From NCBI RefSeq assembly GCF_000974485.1, contig NZ_BBOM01000011.1, positions 558,001 to 622,000 of the forward strand: a DNA stretch of 64,000 nucleotides. Direction: 5' to 3'. This DNA is from Streptomyces sp. NBRC 109706. GTDB lineage: Bacteria; Actinomycetota; Actinomycetes; Streptomycetales; Streptomycetaceae. Within the stretch, counting starts at the first letter, position 1; every line of letters starts with the position of its first letter. This document shows, piece by piece, positions 40,741 to 49,102 of the stretch. Both the position numbers and the translations under genes were made by a program. The notes beneath the pieces are model-generated. The model was not told the origin of the DNA. It made no database searches and saw only the letters and a list, made by a program, of their open reading frames with translations.

Positions 40741-41076
40741 ATGGCCGCCACCGGGGGAGCCGACCGGCTGGACGCCGCGACGCTCGGCGCCGGCCCGTTG
40801 GGGCGCAGGGCCACGCTGGTGCAGTTCTCCTCCGCGTTCTGTCAGCCCTGCCGCGCCACCCGCGCCGTGCTGGCCGAGGTGGCCGCGATGGTGGACGGAG
40901 TGGCGCACCAGGAGATCGACGCCGAGGGTCGGCTCGACCTGGTGCGCGCCCTCGGCGTCAGCGGTACCCCCACCGTGCTGGTGCTCGACGCGGAGGGACG
41001 CGTGGTCCGTCGGGCGACGGGGCAGCCTCGTCGCGTGGACGTGATCGCGGCGCTGGGCGCCGCGATCGGCGGATAG
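40741..41076 (+). CDS. Thioredoxin-like protein
   Basis: A 111-residue cytosolic thioredoxin-fold protein. The redox motif is SSAFCQPCRATRAVL (C-Q-P-C near residues 34-37, with the variant QP instead of GP), and the cis-proline follows in GVSGTPTVLVLDAEG near 80. The ATG at 40741 has GGGAGGGGGACGCC directly upstream; a much longer in-frame opening to the left runs through plsC and is not coding. It lies 172 nt before etfB on the same strand. As a disulfide reductase or redox sensor its partner is unknown. Confidence 0.88.
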   Translation: MAATGGADRLDAATLGAGPLGRRATLVQFSSAFCQPCRATRAVLAEVAAMVDGVAHQEIDAEGRLDLVRALGVSGTPTVLVLDAEGRVVRRATGQPRRVDVIAALGAAIGG

Positions 41077-41179
41077 CCCGCGCTGGGGAACGTGACTTGA
41101 GAAGGTGGCTGCGGTCGGATGATCGCACGTTGGCCATGTCACAGTGCGACATCCTTGCCCGAGGGGGATACCCTGAGTG

Positions 41180-41191
41180 TACTGGTGAGTA
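41180..41191. promoter_or_regulatory. Inverted repeat TACT-N4-AGTA upstream of etfB
   Basis: TACT-GGTG-AGTA lies 57 nt before the etfB start in an AT-richer stretch (ACTGGTGAGTAACTACC). It looks like a small TetR-type operator, as expected for a gene set serving fatty-acid oxidation. The regulator is not identified. Confidence 0.4.
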
Positions 41192-41248
41192 ACTACCGGG
41201 TTGATCTTGCCAGTCCGTTGCGGACCGACTAGCTGTAGGAGAGCCGGC

Positions 41249-42034
41249 GTGAGCTTGAAGATCGTTGTCTGTGTGAAGTACGTACCCGACGCGACGGGCG
41301 ACCGCGGTTTCACCGATGCGTTGAACACCGACCGCGAGGCCGTCGACGGTCTCCTCTCCGAGCTGGACGAGTACGCGGTCGAGCAGGCGCTGCGCATCGC
41401 CGAGGAGGCGGACGACGCCGAGGTCACGGTGCTGACCGCCGGCCCCGAGGACGCCACGGACGCGCTGCGCAAGGCGCTGTCGATGGGCGCCGACAAGGCC
41501 GTGCACATCGAGGACGACGACCTGGTGGGCAGCGATGTGCTGGGCACCTCGCTGGCGCTCACCAAGGCGATCCAGCATGTCGGCTTCGACCTGGTGGTCT
41601 GCGGCATGGCCTCGACGGACGGCGCCATGGGCGTGCTGCCGGCGCTGTTGGCCGAGCGCCTTGAGGTGCCGCAGGTGACGCTGCTGTCGGAGCTCTCCGT
41701 CGCCGACGGCCAGGTCACCGGCCGCAGGGACGGCGACGCGGCGACCGAGCGCCTGACGGCCGCGCTGCCCGCCGTGGTCTCCGTCACCGACCAGTCGGGC
41801 GAGGCCCGTTACCCGTCCTTCAAGGGCATCATGGCCGCCAAGAAGAAGCCGGTGGAGACCCTCGACCTGGAGGATCTGGACATCGAGGCCGACGAGGTCG
41901 GCCAGGCCGGCGCCCGCACCGTCGTCGACTCGGCCACCCCGCGTCCGGCGCGCACCGCGGGCGAGGTCGTCACGGACGAGGGCGACGGCGCCAAGCGGCT
42001 GGCCGCGTTCCTCGCCGAGCGCAAGTTCCTCTGA
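41249..42034 (+). CDS. etfB: Electron transfer flavoprotein beta subunit
   Basis: Beta subunit of ETF, 261 residues, starting at the GTG at 41249 (MSLKIVVCVKYVPD) with TAGGAG at 6 nt. Characteristic stretches are LNTDREAVDGLLSELDEYAV, LVVCGMASTDGAMGVLPAL near residue 115, and TERLTAALPAVVSVTDQSG with the YPSFKGIMAAKKK signature near 190. It forms a heterodimer with EtfA, binds AMP, and passes electrons from acyl-CoA dehydrogenases to ETF:quinone reductase. etfA follows after 79 nt. The longer frame to 41201 has no ribosome site. Confidence 0.96.
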   Translation: MSLKIVVCVKYVPDATGDRGFTDALNTDREAVDGLLSELDEYAVEQALRIAEEADDAEVTVLTAGPEDATDALRKALSMGADKAVHIEDDDLVGSDVLGTSLALTKAIQHVGFDLVVCGMASTDGAMGVLPALLAERLEVPQVTLLSELSVADGQVTGRRDGDAATERLTAALPAVVSVTDQSGEARYPSFKGIMAAKKKPVETLDLEDLDIEADEVGQAGARTVVDSATPRPARTAGEVVTDEGDGAKRLAAFLAERKFL

Positions 42035-42113
42035 GCCGCACGGCCCATGCCCCGCCCGGCCGTCCGGCCGCAGAACCCCGCACGTCGTCCCGAATCCGCT
42101 GGAGAGCGCACCC

Positions 42114-43076
42114 ATGGCTGAAGTCCTCGTCTATGTCGACCACGTGGACGGCACCGTCCGCAAGCCCACCCTCGAACTGCTGACCCTCGCCCGCCGGCTC
42201 GGCGAGCCCGTGGCCGTCCATCTGGGCCCGGGCGCCGAGGCCGCCGCCCCGGTGCTCGGCGAGCACGGCGCCGTCCGGGTGCTGGCCGCCGACGCCCCCG
42301 AGTTCGCCGACTACCTGGTGGCCCCCAAGGTCGACGCGCTGCAGGCCGCCGTCGCCGCCGTCGAGCCGGCCGCCGTGCTGGTGCCGTCGAGCGCCGAGGG
42401 CAAGGAGATCGCCGCCCGGCTGGCGCTGCGTATCGAGTCCGGCCTGATCACCGACGCCGTCGACGTGACCGCCGGCGACGAAGGCCCGGTCGTCACCCTG
42501 TCGGTGTTCGCCGCCGCCTACACCACCACCTCCCGGGTCACCACGGGCACGCCGGTGATCACCGTCAAGCCCAACTCCGTGGCTCCGGAGGCGGCCCAGG
42601 CCGCCGGCACGGTCGAGGAGTTGGCGGTGTCCTTCGGCCCGCTGGCCACCGGCACCAAGGTGGTCTCCCGCACCCCGCGCGAGTCCACGGGGCGGCCCGA
42701 GCTGACCGAGGCCGCGATCGTCGTCTCCGGCGGGCGCGGCGTCAACGGCGCGGAGAACTTCGCGGTGATCGAGGCGCTGGCCGACTCGCTGGGCGCCGCC
42801 GTCGGCGCCTCCCGCGCGGCGGTCGACGCCGGCTGGTACCCGCACTCGCACCAGATCGGCCAGACCGGCAAGACGGTGTCCCCGCAGCTGTATGTGGCCG
42901 CCGGCATCTCCGGCGCCATCCAGCACCGCGCCGGGATGCAGACCTCGAAGACCATCGTCGCCGTCAACAAGGACGCCGAGGCGCCGATCTTCGAGCTGGT
43001 CGACTTCGGCGTCGTCGGCGACCTGTTCGATGTGGTGCCGGCTCTCACCGACGAGGTCACGGCCCGCAGGGGCTGA
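42114..43076 (+). CDS. etfA: Electron transfer flavoprotein alpha subunit
   Basis: Alpha subunit of ETF, 320 residues. The N-terminal domain (AEVLVYVDHVDGTVRKPTLE) mimics the beta subunit; the C-terminal FAD domain carries VVSGGRGVNGAENFAVIEAL near residue 204, GASRAAVDAGWYPHSHQIGQ, TGKTVSPQLYVAAGISGAIQ and HRAGMQTSKTIVAVNKDAEA near 278. All FAD-binding features are present. ATG at 42114 follows GGAGAGCGCACC. It ends 36 nt before a convergent small gene, with a strong hairpin between. Confidence 0.96.
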   Translation: MAEVLVYVDHVDGTVRKPTLELLTLARRLGEPVAVHLGPGAEAAAPVLGEHGAVRVLAADAPEFADYLVAPKVDALQAAVAAVEPAAVLVPSSAEGKEIAARLALRIESGLITDAVDVTAGDEGPVVTLSVFAAAYTTTSRVTTGTPVITVKPNSVAPEAAQAAGTVEELAVSFGPLATGTKVVSRTPRESTGRPELTEAAIVVSGGRGVNGAENFAVIEALADSLGAAVGASRAAVDAGWYPHSHQIGQTGKTVSPQLYVAAGISGAIQHRAGMQTSKTIVAVNKDAEAPIFELVDFGVVGDLFDVVPALTDEVTARRG

Positions 43077-43091
43077 GCCCCCACGGGCCGT

Positions 43092-43136
43092 GCCGCGCCG
43101 CGTCGGTGCCCGTCAGGTGACGGGTACCGGCGCGGC
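43092..43136. terminator. Compound hairpin after etfA
   Basis: GCCGCGCCG (43092-43100) pairs with CGGCGCGGC (43128-43136), and an inner stem CCCGTC-AGGT-GACGGG (43109-43124) sits inside. The right arm overlaps the end of the small convergent gene, so it can end transcription in both directions. Confidence 0.7.
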
Positions 43137-43325
43137 GTTCGTCCGCCGTCGCCGACGCCCGCGCGCCCTCGGGGCCGGCGGCGCGTCGGCCACCGGCGCG
43201 GGCGCCGCGCGGCGCCCGGCGCGCCGGTCCGCCTCCAGGTCCGAGACGACCGGCGGCGGGCCGCTGCCGTTGTCCTCCCGGGACCGGCCCAGGATCAGCG
43301 CCGCCAGCAGGTGTTGTGGTTCCAT
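43113..43325 (-). CDS. Small basic protein of unknown function (70 residues)
   Basis: A 70-residue protein begins MEPQHLLAALILGRS and becomes very Arg/Pro/Ala-rich (APRARGRRRRRTN). A good ribosome site (CAGGAGTG) precedes the ATG and the gene lies neatly between etfA and the DUF6986 gene. No domain is recognised; it has no signal or membrane segment. The composition of the second half resembles non-coding GC-rich DNA, so this is a moderate-confidence call based on start context. Confidence 0.5.
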   Translation of the reverse strand: MEPQHLLAALILGRSREDNGSGPPPVVSDLEADRRAGRRAAPAPVADAPPAPRARGRRRRRTNAAPVPVT

Positions 43326-43531
43326 GACTCACTCCTGTCATCCACGGTCCACGGCGGAGTTCCGCCGTGGAATCCAGCGTCGGCCAGCCGCGTGACGTCG
43401 CCTTTGCCCCGCGATCAACCCTCCGTGGCGATCCGTCGTCTCCCGATGAACGCGACATGACGCGCGGCGCGTTGTGTTTCCGCCGGCCGCCGGGAAGCCT
43501 TCAACCGAGTCGACCGATCGGAGCAGGACGC

Positions 43532-44830
43532 ATGGAGCACGGTGATCCGGTGACAACCCGACTGACCGCCGCCGTCAATGGCGAGCTGGCGAAGGACCTG
43601 GCCGGCGTGGACGAGGAGTTGGCCCGCCGCTACCCGGGCGACGACGGCAGCCGCCAGCCCGTGCACACCGTCTATCTGCCGGCCGACCGCTACACCCCCG
43701 ACACCCCGCGCGACTGGGGCCGCGCCGCGCTGGCGCTGCTCGACCAACACGCCCCGGACGCCGCCGCGTTCGCCGCCGCCCTGCACGACGAACCGCGGGA
43801 GGCGGCGGCGTCGGAGGAGTTGTACGCGCGGGTCCGTGCCAAGCTCGCCGACGAGCCCGTCGAGGATCTGCGGCTCGACTTCGAGGACGGCTTCGCGCCC
43901 CGCCCCGACGCCGAGGAGGACGCCGTCGCCGCCCGGGTGGCCCGCCAGGTCGCCGAAGCCGACGCGGCCGGAACGGGGCCCCCGTTCGTCGGCATCCGCT
44001 GCCAGTCGCTCGAAGCCCAGGTGCGGGATCGGGCCATCCGCACCCTGGACATCTTTCTCAGCACCCTGCTCGCCCACGGGCCGCTCCCGGCGGGGCTGCG
44101 GCTGACCCTGCCCAAGGTCAGCGACCCCCGGCAGGTCGCCGCCATGGTCCGGCTCTGCGAGGCGCTGGAGGCCGCCTGCGGACTGCCGGCCGGGCGGCTG
44201 CGCTTCGAGATCCAGATCGAGACCGCCCAGGCCGTCGTGGGCCCCGACGGCACCGCCACCGTCGCCCGGCTGATCGAGGCCGCCGCCGGCCGCGCCAACG
44301 GCCTGCACTACGGCACCTTCGACTACAGCGCCGCGCTGGGCATCAGCGCTGCCCACCAGGCCCCCGACCATCCGGCGGCCGACCACGCCAAGGCCGTGAT
44401 GCAGGTCGCCGCCGCCGGCACCGGGGTGCGGCTCTCCGACGGCTCCACCAACGTCCTGCCCGTCGGCCCGAATGCCCAGGTCCGGCACGCGTGGCGGATC
44501 CACCACCGGCTGGTGGGCCGCGCCCTGGCCCGGGGCTACTACCAGGGCTGGGACATGCACCCGGGGCATCTGCCCACCCGCTACGCCGCCGTCCACGCCT
44601 TCTACCGCGCCGGGTTCGCCCCCGCCGCGCACCGGCTCGCCGCCTATGAACGAGGCGCCGAGGGCGAGGTGCTGGACGAGCCGGCCACGGCCCGCGCCCT
44701 GGCCGGTTTCCTGCTGCGCGGCCTCGCCTGCGGCGCGCTGGAGAGCACCGAGGTGACCGAACGCGCCGGGCTCACCCGGGAGCGCCTGCACCAGCTCACC
44801 GCGCCCCGGCCGACCCGGGGGCCCCGGTGA
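43532..44830 (+). CDS. HpcH/HpaI aldolase / CitE-like protein (DUF6986)
   Basis: A 432-residue TIM-barrel protein of the HpcH/HpaI (citrate lyase beta-like) family. LRLDFEDGFAPRPDAEED near residue 107 holds the metal-binding Glu/Asp, GIRCQSLEAQVRDRAIRTLD is near 153, RLRFEIQIETAQAVVG near 225 has the catalytic Glu, and LHYGTFDYSAALGI near 260 the conserved Asp. It likely cleaves or forms C-C bonds on acyl-CoA or keto acids; the DUF6986 subgroup is uncharacterised. The ATG at 43532 has GGAG 8 nt upstream; GTG 43550 is an in-frame alternative. It is followed by the ROK kinase after 53 nt. Confidence 0.85.
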   Translation: MEHGDPVTTRLTAAVNGELAKDLAGVDEELARRYPGDDGSRQPVHTVYLPADRYTPDTPRDWGRAALALLDQHAPDAAAFAAALHDEPREAAASEELYARVRAKLADEPVEDLRLDFEDGFAPRPDAEEDAVAARVARQVAEADAAGTGPPFVGIRCQSLEAQVRDRAIRTLDIFLSTLLAHGPLPAGLRLTLPKVSDPRQVAAMVRLCEALEAACGLPAGRLRFEIQIETAQAVVGPDGTATVARLIEAAAGRANGLHYGTFDYSAALGISAAHQAPDHPAADHAKAVMQVAAAGTGVRLSDGSTNVLPVGPNAQVRHAWRIHHRLVGRALARGYYQGWDMHPGHLPTRYAAVHAFYRAGFAPAAHRLAAYERGAEGEVLDEPATARALAGFLLRGLACGALESTEVTERAGLTRERLHQLTAPRPTRGPR

Positions 44831-44883
44831 TCGACGATGATCGGACTGGACAACCGTGCTCCTACCGACCAGGCTTTCCGCTC

Positions 44884-45849
44884 ATGACCACTGATCTTGT
44901 CGCCGCCGTTGACATCGGCGGCACCAAAATCGCCGGTGCGTTGGTCACCGGCGAGGGAGAACTGCTCCACCGCGTCCAACGGCCGACCCCGGCCAAGGAG
45001 TCGGCCTCCGACGTGTTGCGGGCGGTCACGGAGGTGGTCACCTCACTCGTCGGCACCCCGGACTGGGCGCGGGTCCGCGCGCTCGGCATCGGCAGCGCCG
45101 GCCCGATCGACGCCAGGCTCGGCACCGTGAGCCCGGTCAACATCCCGGCCTGGCGGGAGTTCCCGCTGGTCGAGGGGGTCCGCAAGACCGTCGGCGAACT
45201 CCCGGTCGCCCTGGTCGGCGACGGCGCGGCCATCGCGGCCGGCGAACACTGGCGCGGCGCGGCCAGGGGGCGCGGCAACGCGCTGTGCATGGTGGTGTCC
45301 ACCGGCGTAGGCGGCGGCCTGATCGTCGGCGACCGGCTCTATCCCGGGCCCACCGGCAACGCGGCCCATATCGGCCATATCAGCGTGGACTTCAACGGCG
45401 ACCTCTGCCCCTGCGGCGGGCGTGGCTGTGTGGAACGGATCGCCAGCGGCACCAATATCGCCCGCTACGCGCTGGCCGCCGGCTGGCGTCCGGCGGCGCC
45501 CGACGGGGACGCCACGGCGGCCGGCGTCGCCGTCTCGGCGGCGGCCGGGGATCCCGTCGCGCTTGAGGCGTTCGACCGTTCGGCCCGCGCGCTGGCCGCC
45601 GGCATCGCCGCCACCGCGACCCTGGTCGAGCTGGAGACGGTGGTGGTGGGCGGCGGCGTGAGCCAGTCCGGCGAGGTGCTGTTCGCCCCGCTCCGGCGCG
45701 CGCTGGGGGAGTACGCGACGCTGCCCTATGTGCGGGGCATAGATGTCGTGCCGGCCCAACTCGGCACCGACGCCGGCCTGGTGGGCGCGGCGGCGGTGTG
45801 CTGGACGGCGCCGGACACGTTTTTGTCCCGGGGTGCAGCGGGCAACTGA
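44884..45849 (+). CDS. ROK family sugar kinase
   Basis: Cytosolic hexose kinase of 321 residues. The phosphate-1 motif is AAVDIGGTKIAGALV (residues 6-20). CMVVSTGVGGGLIVG near 138 is the phosphate-2 region. The zinc-binding ROK signature is CPCGGRGCVERIASGTNI near 178-195, preceded by AAHIGHISVDFNG, which has the conserved EXGH-equivalent as IGH. VVGGGVSQSGEVLFAPLRRA near 260 is the adenosine motif. Start ATG at 44884 (MTTDLVAAVDIGG); a frame from 44827 overlaps the preceding gene. Glucokinase or another ROK hexokinase are both possible. Confidence 0.9.
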   Translation: MTTDLVAAVDIGGTKIAGALVTGEGELLHRVQRPTPAKESASDVLRAVTEVVTSLVGTPDWARVRALGIGSAGPIDARLGTVSPVNIPAWREFPLVEGVRKTVGELPVALVGDGAAIAAGEHWRGAARGRGNALCMVVSTGVGGGLIVGDRLYPGPTGNAAHIGHISVDFNGDLCPCGGRGCVERIASGTNIARYALAAGWRPAAPDGDATAAGVAVSAAAGDPVALEAFDRSARALAAGIAATATLVELETVVVGGGVSQSGEVLFAPLRRALGEYATLPYVRGIDVVPAQLGTDAGLVGAAAVCWTAPDTFLSRGAAGN

Positions 45850-45876
45850 ACCTGGGGGCGAGGAAGGAGGGGGTTC

Positions 45877-46914
45877 GTGATCATCTGGCTCAATGGCGCG
45901 TTCGGTGCCGGCAAGACCACGGCGGCACACGAACTGCTCCATCTGCTGCCGGGCAGCACCCTGTTCGAGCCGGAGCGGGTCGGCGACCAGCTGCGCGGGA
46001 TGCTGCCGAAGGAGCGTCTGGCCCAGGTCGACGACTACCAGGACCTGCCGTCCTGGCGCAGCCTGGTGGTGGCCACGGCCTCCGCCCTGCTCGCCGAGCT
46101 GCCGGGTCCCCTGATCACCCCGATGAGCCTGCTCAGCCAGGCATACCGGGACGAGATCTTCGGCGGGCTCGCGGCCCGCCGCATTCCGGTGCGGCACTTC
46201 CTGCTTCAGACCGAGGAAACGTTCCTCCGCGCGCGGATCGACCAACGGGCGGCCGTCGACGGCGACGCCGTCCGCACCCGCTACCTCGCCAGGCTGCCGC
46301 AGTACGACGCGGCGCTGCCCTGGCTCGCCGACGACGCGCACCCGGTCGCCGCCTCCCAACTCACCCCGCGCCAGACCGCCGAGGCACTGGCCGAGGGCAT
46401 CCGGCGCGGCGACGGCGCCTGCACCATCGTGCAGACCGCGCGGCCGCGCGGCGAAACCCTCGCCGCCGGCGTGCTGTTCTTCGACGCCGAGGACCGGGTG
46501 CTGCTGGTCGACCCCACCTACAAACCCGGTTGGGAGTTCCCCGGCGGCGTCGTCGAACCGGGGGAGGAGCCGACCTCGGCCGCCGCCCGGGAGGTCTTCG
46601 AGGAGCTGGGGCTCCGCCTGGCCGGCGAGCCCACCCCCCTGGTGGTGGACTGGGAGCCGCCCCGCCCACCCGGCTTCGGCGGCGTCCGGCTGCTCTTCGA
46701 CGGCGGGCTGCTGACCCCCGACCGGGCCGCCGACCTGCTGCTGCCCGACGCCGAACTGCGCGGCTGGCGGTTCGCCAGCGAGGCCGAGGCCGAACACCTG
46801 CTCTCCGCCGACCGGTTCGCCCGCCTCCAGGGCGCCCTGCGCGCCCGCGCCCTGGGCCGACCGCTCTATCTGGAGCGCGGCCGGGTGATCACCGGGCCGG
46901 CCACCGCCGGCTGA
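45877..46914 (+). CDS. P-loop kinase fused to a NUDIX hydrolase
   Basis: A 345-residue two-domain protein. The N-terminal half is a TmrB-like AAA/kinase domain: MIIWLNGAFGAGKTTAAHEL has Walker A GAFGAGKT at residues 7-14, and LLQTEETFLRARIDQR near 113 resembles its lid. The C-terminal half is a NUDIX domain with the Nudix box from residue 223 (GGVVEPGEEP, then REVFEELG), all key Glu present. Fusions of this kind suggest recognition and clean-up of a modified nucleotide or sugar nucleotide, or antibiotic tolerance, but the substrate is unknown. The GTG at 45877 has AAGGAGGGG at 5 nt. It lies 27 nt after the ROK kinase. Confidence 0.88.
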   Translation: MIIWLNGAFGAGKTTAAHELLHLLPGSTLFEPERVGDQLRGMLPKERLAQVDDYQDLPSWRSLVVATASALLAELPGPLITPMSLLSQAYRDEIFGGLAARRIPVRHFLLQTEETFLRARIDQRAAVDGDAVRTRYLARLPQYDAALPWLADDAHPVAASQLTPRQTAEALAEGIRRGDGACTIVQTARPRGETLAAGVLFFDAEDRVLLVDPTYKPGWEFPGGVVEPGEEPTSAAAREVFEELGLRLAGEPTPLVVDWEPPRPPGFGGVRLLFDGGLLTPDRAADLLLPDAELRGWRFASEAEAEHLLSADRFARLQGALRARALGRPLYLERGRVITGPATAG

Positions 46915-47014
46915 CCGGCGACGCCGCTACGGCGGCGCTGGAATCGCGGGTCGGCCCGGCTCGCTCTAGCGTGGTCGCGATGGCCCCAGAACGGGGGAGG
47001 ACTCCCCACGAGCG

Positions 47015-47707
47015 GTGACCCCGATGCGCCACGCGGACGATCAGGCCGGCCCGAACCACCCGTGCGACCCCCCGCCCGACGAGCCCATGGGCTGGGGCAC
47101 CCGCGCCGCCTTCGGCGTGATGGCCGGCACCGTGGCGCTGGGCCTCACCATCATGGCCGGCGCCGTCCAGGGCTCGGACGGACCTCCGGCGCCGCCCCTC
47201 GGCGCCCCCGCCACCAGCGCCCCGCCCACCGGACTCGCGCACGCCCCGCTGGGGCACGCCGAACCGACCTGGGTCACCATCCCCGCCATCGGCGTCGACG
47301 CCCCGCTGACCTCCGTCGGCCTCGACCCGGAGGGCTGGGTCGACGCCCCGCCGCAGGAGGTCGACAACCTCGCCGGCTGGTTCCGCGACGCCGCGTCCCC
47401 CGGTTCCGCCGGCACCGCCGTACTGGTCGGCCATGTCGACAACGACGCCGGGCCCGCCGTCTTCTACGGCCTGGGCGAACTGCGCCCGGGCGACACCATC
47501 CAGGTCGTGCGCGAGGACGGCCTGGAGGCGACCTTCACGGTGTACGAGACCGCCGTCTACGAGAAGGACCAACTCCCCGAGCGCGTCTACCAGGACACCG
47601 ACCACCCCGAGCTGCGCGTGATCACCTGCGGCGGCCCGTTCGAGCCGGGCACCGGCGGCTACCGGGGCAACGTCGTGGTCTACGCCGCGCTCACCGGCGC
47701 CGCCTGA
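47015..47707 (+). CDS. Class E/F-type sortase
   Basis: Membrane-anchored transpeptidase of 230 residues. One membrane helix (GTRAAFGVMAGTVALGLTIM, residues 28-47) is followed by a Pro/Ala-rich linker and the sortase barrel. Catalytic residues are His140 (LVGHVDN), Cys205 (RVITCGG) and Arg217 (YRGNVVVY). The class is clear from the actinobacterial type; whether E or F cannot be settled. It would attach proteins to the cell wall. The GTG at 47015 has GGGAGGA about 14 nt upstream. The next gene encodes a surface protein with a C-terminal membrane helix but no LPxTG/LAxTG. Confidence 0.88.
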   Translation: MTPMRHADDQAGPNHPCDPPPDEPMGWGTRAAFGVMAGTVALGLTIMAGAVQGSDGPPAPPLGAPATSAPPTGLAHAPLGHAEPTWVTIPAIGVDAPLTSVGLDPEGWVDAPPQEVDNLAGWFRDAASPGSAGTAVLVGHVDNDAGPAVFYGLGELRPGDTIQVVREDGLEATFTVYETAVYEKDQLPERVYQDTDHPELRVITCGGPFEPGTGGYRGNVVVYAALTGAA

Positions 47708-47867
47708 CGCGAACGGCCCCGACGGTAACCCGTTCGCCCTCGCTGGGGTGTTGACCCCCACCCGCTGTGTTTATGTCGCACTAGGACGAAGCGGGCGAAG
47801 CTCACCTTCCGGCGCAGCTCCGACCACCAGCGCATCTCCGGCACACACCCGACGAAGGAGTCTTCCC

Positions 47868-48425
47868 ATGAGCAGACTGAGGACCGCGCTGGCCGCCGCC
47901 GGGCTGGGCGCGACGCTGGTCGGCACCGGCGCCCCGACCGCGCTCGCCGTCGACGACCAGGCACCCGCCCAGATCGTCGACTTCGGCTACAGCGTCTCCC
48001 CCGGCACCGTCCGCCCCGGCGGCGCGGTGGACCTCACCGTCACCGGCTGCACCGACTACGAGGCGACGGCCGAATCCCCCGTCTTCGACCGCGTCGTGCT
48101 CGGCATCCCCGGCGAACTCCAGAGCGCCCGCACCACCGTCGACACCGACGCCAGGCGCGGCGCCCAGTACGACGTCATCTTCAGCTGCGGCGACCAGACC
48201 GCCGCCGCCCGGCTGGCCATCGCCGAGGCCACCACCACGCCCACCCCGACGGCGACGCCCACGGTGGCCGGCACCTCGACGACCAAGCCGAGCCTCGGCG
48301 CCCAGGCCGGCGTCGGCGGCTCCCAGTCCGGCACCGCCCCCATGGTGCTGGCCGGCGCCGGCCTCACCGTCGCCGCCGTCGCCGGCGGCGCCATGCTGGT
48401 CCGCCGCCGCGCCTCCCGCCACTGA
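47868..48425 (+). CDS. Secreted surface protein with C-terminal membrane anchor, no classic sorting motif
   Basis: A 185-residue exported protein. A signal peptide (RTALAAAGLGATLVGTGAPTAL, cleavage near 27) leads to a folded domain of about 100 residues with two cysteines (TGCTDYEA, FSCGDQ), then a Thr/Pro linker (TTTPTPTATPTV), a helix (MVLAGAGLTVAAVAGGAMLV) and a basic RRRASRH tail. This is the layout of a sortase substrate, but no LPxTG or LAxTG precedes the helix; the sequence there is SLGAQAGVGGSQSGTAP. It may use a non-standard motif or simply stay in the membrane. ATG at 47868 has GAAGGAG at 7 nt. It lies 160 nt after the sortase gene. Confidence 0.85.
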   Translation: MSRLRTALAAAGLGATLVGTGAPTALAVDDQAPAQIVDFGYSVSPGTVRPGGAVDLTVTGCTDYEATAESPVFDRVVLGIPGELQSARTTVDTDARRGAQYDVIFSCGDQTAAARLAIAEATTTPTPTATPTVAGTSTTKPSLGAQAGVGGSQSGTAPMVLAGAGLTVAAVAGGAMLVRRRASRH

Positions 48426-49102
48426 GACCTGGGCGGTCGGCCAGGCAACCACGAACCCCCGCCCCGACGGTGCCTGCGGCCGGCCGGACCGTGAGAAGTG
48501 CAACGAGCCACGGCCGGGAGTGCCCGAACGGGACGCGCCTGCGCGGCGGCTCGCAGGGGTTCTGGGGGGGGGAAGTGCGCGCCTGCCGCCGGGATCACGG
48601 CCGTGCGCCTCACCGTACGGTGAATCCTCGTTGGGATTCCGGCTGAGCGGTGCCCGCCGGACGTGCGCGGTGACTTCCGGGCGGAACGCGCCAGTGGCGC
48701 CGGGCCGAGGTCCCGGTGGATGCGTCACGGGGCTCAACCGGCTGCTGGAGCAGCGCGGTTGGCCCGGGTCCCGGAACGATGTGCCCGCCGCCCGCCAGGG
48801 CCCGTCTTCGGACGCCCCGTAGGGGCCCCTTCGCGGGGCAGCGGCCCCGGGGACCCGCGGTCGGCGCCCCCGGCCGTTCGCACCTGACCGGGCCGCACCG
48901 CCCGGTCGCATGTGCGGACACGTGGCGGCCGCGCCACGCACCCGCTCCCCCCGATCCCTTCGCCGCACAACCCCCGGAGGGGCGCCCTCATCCCGTACCG
49001 CACCGCCCGGTTGTGTGTACCTGTGGCCCGCCGTGCCATGCCCCCCCGGGCGGGGCGTGGCCGCCGGCGGCAGCCGGAACGCGGCAGCCGTACGCGGCAG
49101 CG
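48426..49102. repeat. Repeat-rich non-coding spacer between convergent surface protein and M20 genes
   Basis: A 677-nt gap without a supported gene. The 14-mer CCGCACCGCCCGGT occurs at 48893-48906 and 48998-49011 with similar flanks. Three tandem 13-14-nt units, GCGGCAGCCGGAAC, GCGGCAGCCGTAC and GCGGCAGCGTTAC, lie at 49067-49106, and the stop codon of the M20 gene sits in the last of them. It contains many palindromic C/G runs around 48820-48850. Confidence 0.7.
48886..48907. terminator. 8-bp hairpin in the 48.4-49.1 kb spacer
   Basis: GACCGGGC, loop CGCACC, GCCCGGTC is a perfect stem-loop with the same loop sequence as the terminator at 18592-18619. It lies 461 nt after the surface protein and 196 nt before the M20 end, so which gene it serves is unclear. 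Confidence 0.5.

Noticed and set aside
48520..49039. Several 100-codon frames in the third spacer
   Set aside because: Mutually overlapping on both strands, no ribosome sites, no domain.
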